Shown here: positions 5,391-6,337 of the stretch, piece by piece
Position numbering within the stretch: position 1 is the stretch's first letter
Layout of the letters: each line of letters opens with the position of its first letter
Assembly: GCA_934511335.1 (NCBI GenBank)
Contig: CAKSWL010000134.1
Span: forward strand, 1 to 6,337
Source: an uncultured Cloacibacillus sp.
GTDB lineage: Bacteria; Synergistota; Synergistia; Synergistales; Synergistaceae
Length of the DNA: 6,337 bases
Direction of reading: 5' to 3'
The notes under the pieces: model-generated
Told to the model about the DNA's origin: nothing
The model's input: the letters and a program-made list of their open reading frames with translations, nothing else
Databases searched by the model: none
Position numbers and translations under genes: made by a program

Positions 5391-6337
5391 TCAGGCGAAC
5401 ATTTTGATCAGTACGTTTATCACTACCACATTGATGACGTCGATGAAGAATGCGCCCACCGCCGCCACCGCGAAGAAGGCGTCGGCGGCCATGCCGTATT
5501 TCGCGCAGACGGCTTCCATATTGGCGATCGCGTTGGGAGTCGCGCCCAGACCGAAGCCGACGTGACCGGCCGCGACGACTGCCGCCTGATAGTCGCCGCC
5601 GGTGAGCGGGAACGTCACGTAAAAGGCGAAGACCGCCATCAGCAGCGTCTGGAAAAGCAGGATAGTGAGCAGCGGCGCGGCGAGGTCTTTAAGCTGCGAG
5701 AGGTCCACCGACATCAGCGCGAAGGCTAGGAAGAATGATAGGCAGGTCCCGCTGATATGTTTGACGATGCGCGGGTTGACACGCAGGAAATTCACGCGGT
5801 CGCCAAAATTGCGCAGCAGCACCCCGGCGGCGAGGGCGATGGCGTAAGCGGGGATAAAGATGTTTCTTTCCCCCAGCACGCCGCCGAGCCACATGCCGAC
5901 GCTCACCGCGAAGGTGATCTGAAAGATGGTCATCAGAATGGAATGCGTATTTATCTCCTCGCCCCTGTCACCGAAGCTGAATACATCGGGGATCATATTT
6001 TTCCGGTAGCCGCTCTCAGTGGCCACCTCGCGCGCCAGCGAGCGCCCTTTGATGAGCCGTTCCGCCAGCGGCCCGCCAAGCAGCGAGCCCGCGACCACGC
6101 CGAAGGTCGCGCAGGCGATCGCCGTCGCCTGTACGCCGGCAAGTCCGAAGACCTTGCCAATCTCATCGGCGAAGACGAGCCCCGTGCCGTGGCCGCCGGT
6201 CATGGTAGCGGAGCCGGCGAGCAGCGCCAGCGCCGGCGGCAGTCCCGTAAATCCGCCGATCGCAAGCGCGGCGGCGTTCTGGAGCAATGCCGCCGCGGCG
6301 GCGGCCAGCAGCAGTCTAAAGGCAAGGCGGCCTCCCC
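5391..6337 (-). CDS. gltS: Sodium/glutamate symporter, GltS-like (N-terminus cut by window edge)
   Basis: GltS is a cytoplasmic-membrane carrier that takes up glutamate with sodium ions (ESS family). The visible 314 residues correspond to roughly the last three quarters of a protein usually about 400 long. Diagnostic motifs are the two re-entrant-loop signatures: LAGSATMTGGHGTG (about visible residues 39-52) and AAGHVGFGLGATP (about 255-267). The C-terminal GAFFIDVIN closely resembles GAFFIDIVN of E. coli GltS. Repeated hydrophobic helices flank a polar central loop (about 95-130) that joins the two halves. The frame stays open to position 6337 with hydrophobic GGRLAFRLLL and an alanine run, so the TTG at 6285-6287 is an internal leucine, not the start. 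The stop is TGA (5391-5393). It is convergent with the ferredoxin-domain gene across a 464-base gap. Substrate preference within the family is inferred. Confidence 0.93.
   Translation of the reverse strand, partial: GGRLAFRLLLAAAAAALLQNAAALAIGGFTGLPPALALLAGSATMTGGHGTGLVFADEIGKVFGLAGVQATAIACATFGVVAGSLLGGPLAERLIKGRSLAREVATESGYRKNMIPDVFSFGDRGEEINTHSILMTIFQITFAVSVGMWLGGVLGERNIFIPAYAIALAAGVLLRNFGDRVNFLRVNPRIVKHISGTCLSFFLAFALMSVDLSQLKDLAAPLLTILLFQTLLMAVFAFYVTFPLTGGDYQAAVVAAGHVGFGLGATPNAIANMEAVCAKYGMAADAFFAVAAVGAFFIDVINVVVINVLIKMFA

Noticed and set aside
6285..6287. TTG as the start of the symporter gene
   Set aside because: The frame is open and hydrophobic up to the window edge, and GltS proteins extend about 90 residues further upstream.

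Overview
This GC-rich window carries five protein genes and one apparently broken gene from a bacterium, probably an anaerobe. Two things point that way: a conserved dicluster-ferredoxin family I associate with anaerobes, and a FolD of a divergent type I associate with anaerobic Firmicutes and Synergistota. The sodium/glutamate symporter and the style of the binding-protein signal peptide would fit a Synergistota-like host (Cloacibacillus or Synergistes). That placement is inference from memory and was not tested.

Layout. Positions 1-1823 (minus strand) hold an ABC importer module. A secreted family-1 solute-binding protein (834-1823, GTG start) is followed by a strong intercistronic stem-loop (748-775) and then a TTG-started ABC ATPase (1-717), which runs off the left edge. 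Upstream is a long AT-rich leader and promoter region (1824-2211). It contains a good sigma70-type promoter, two stem-loops near the binding-protein start, and three copies of the octamer GAACGTTA. Positions 2212-3075 (minus) encode a FolD homologue that lacks the usual catalytic lysine and its glutamine partner. Positions 3182-3454 (minus) look like the remains of a roughly 95-residue gene broken by frame shifts. It is divergent from a plus-strand gene (3655-4926) for a 423-residue protein with a winged-helix-like N-terminus, a cysteine-rich middle and two [4Fe-4S] ferredoxin motifs. A 464-base noncoding stretch (4927-5390) follows, with a large inverted repeat, a possible terminator and what may be an interspersed repeat. 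The right end (5391-6337, minus) is the C-terminal three quarters of a GltS-type sodium/glutamate symporter cut by the window edge.

The genes look like separate small transcription units, not one pathway: a nutrient importer, one-carbon/folate metabolism, an uncharacterised iron-sulfur protein and a glutamate transporter. I see no tRNA, rRNA, CRISPR array, transposase or phage gene. The most notable observations are the altered FolD active site, the Cys-rich iron-sulfur protein, the frame-shifted gene remnant and the structured leader of the importer operon. I found no convincing evidence for a wholly new multi-gene system.
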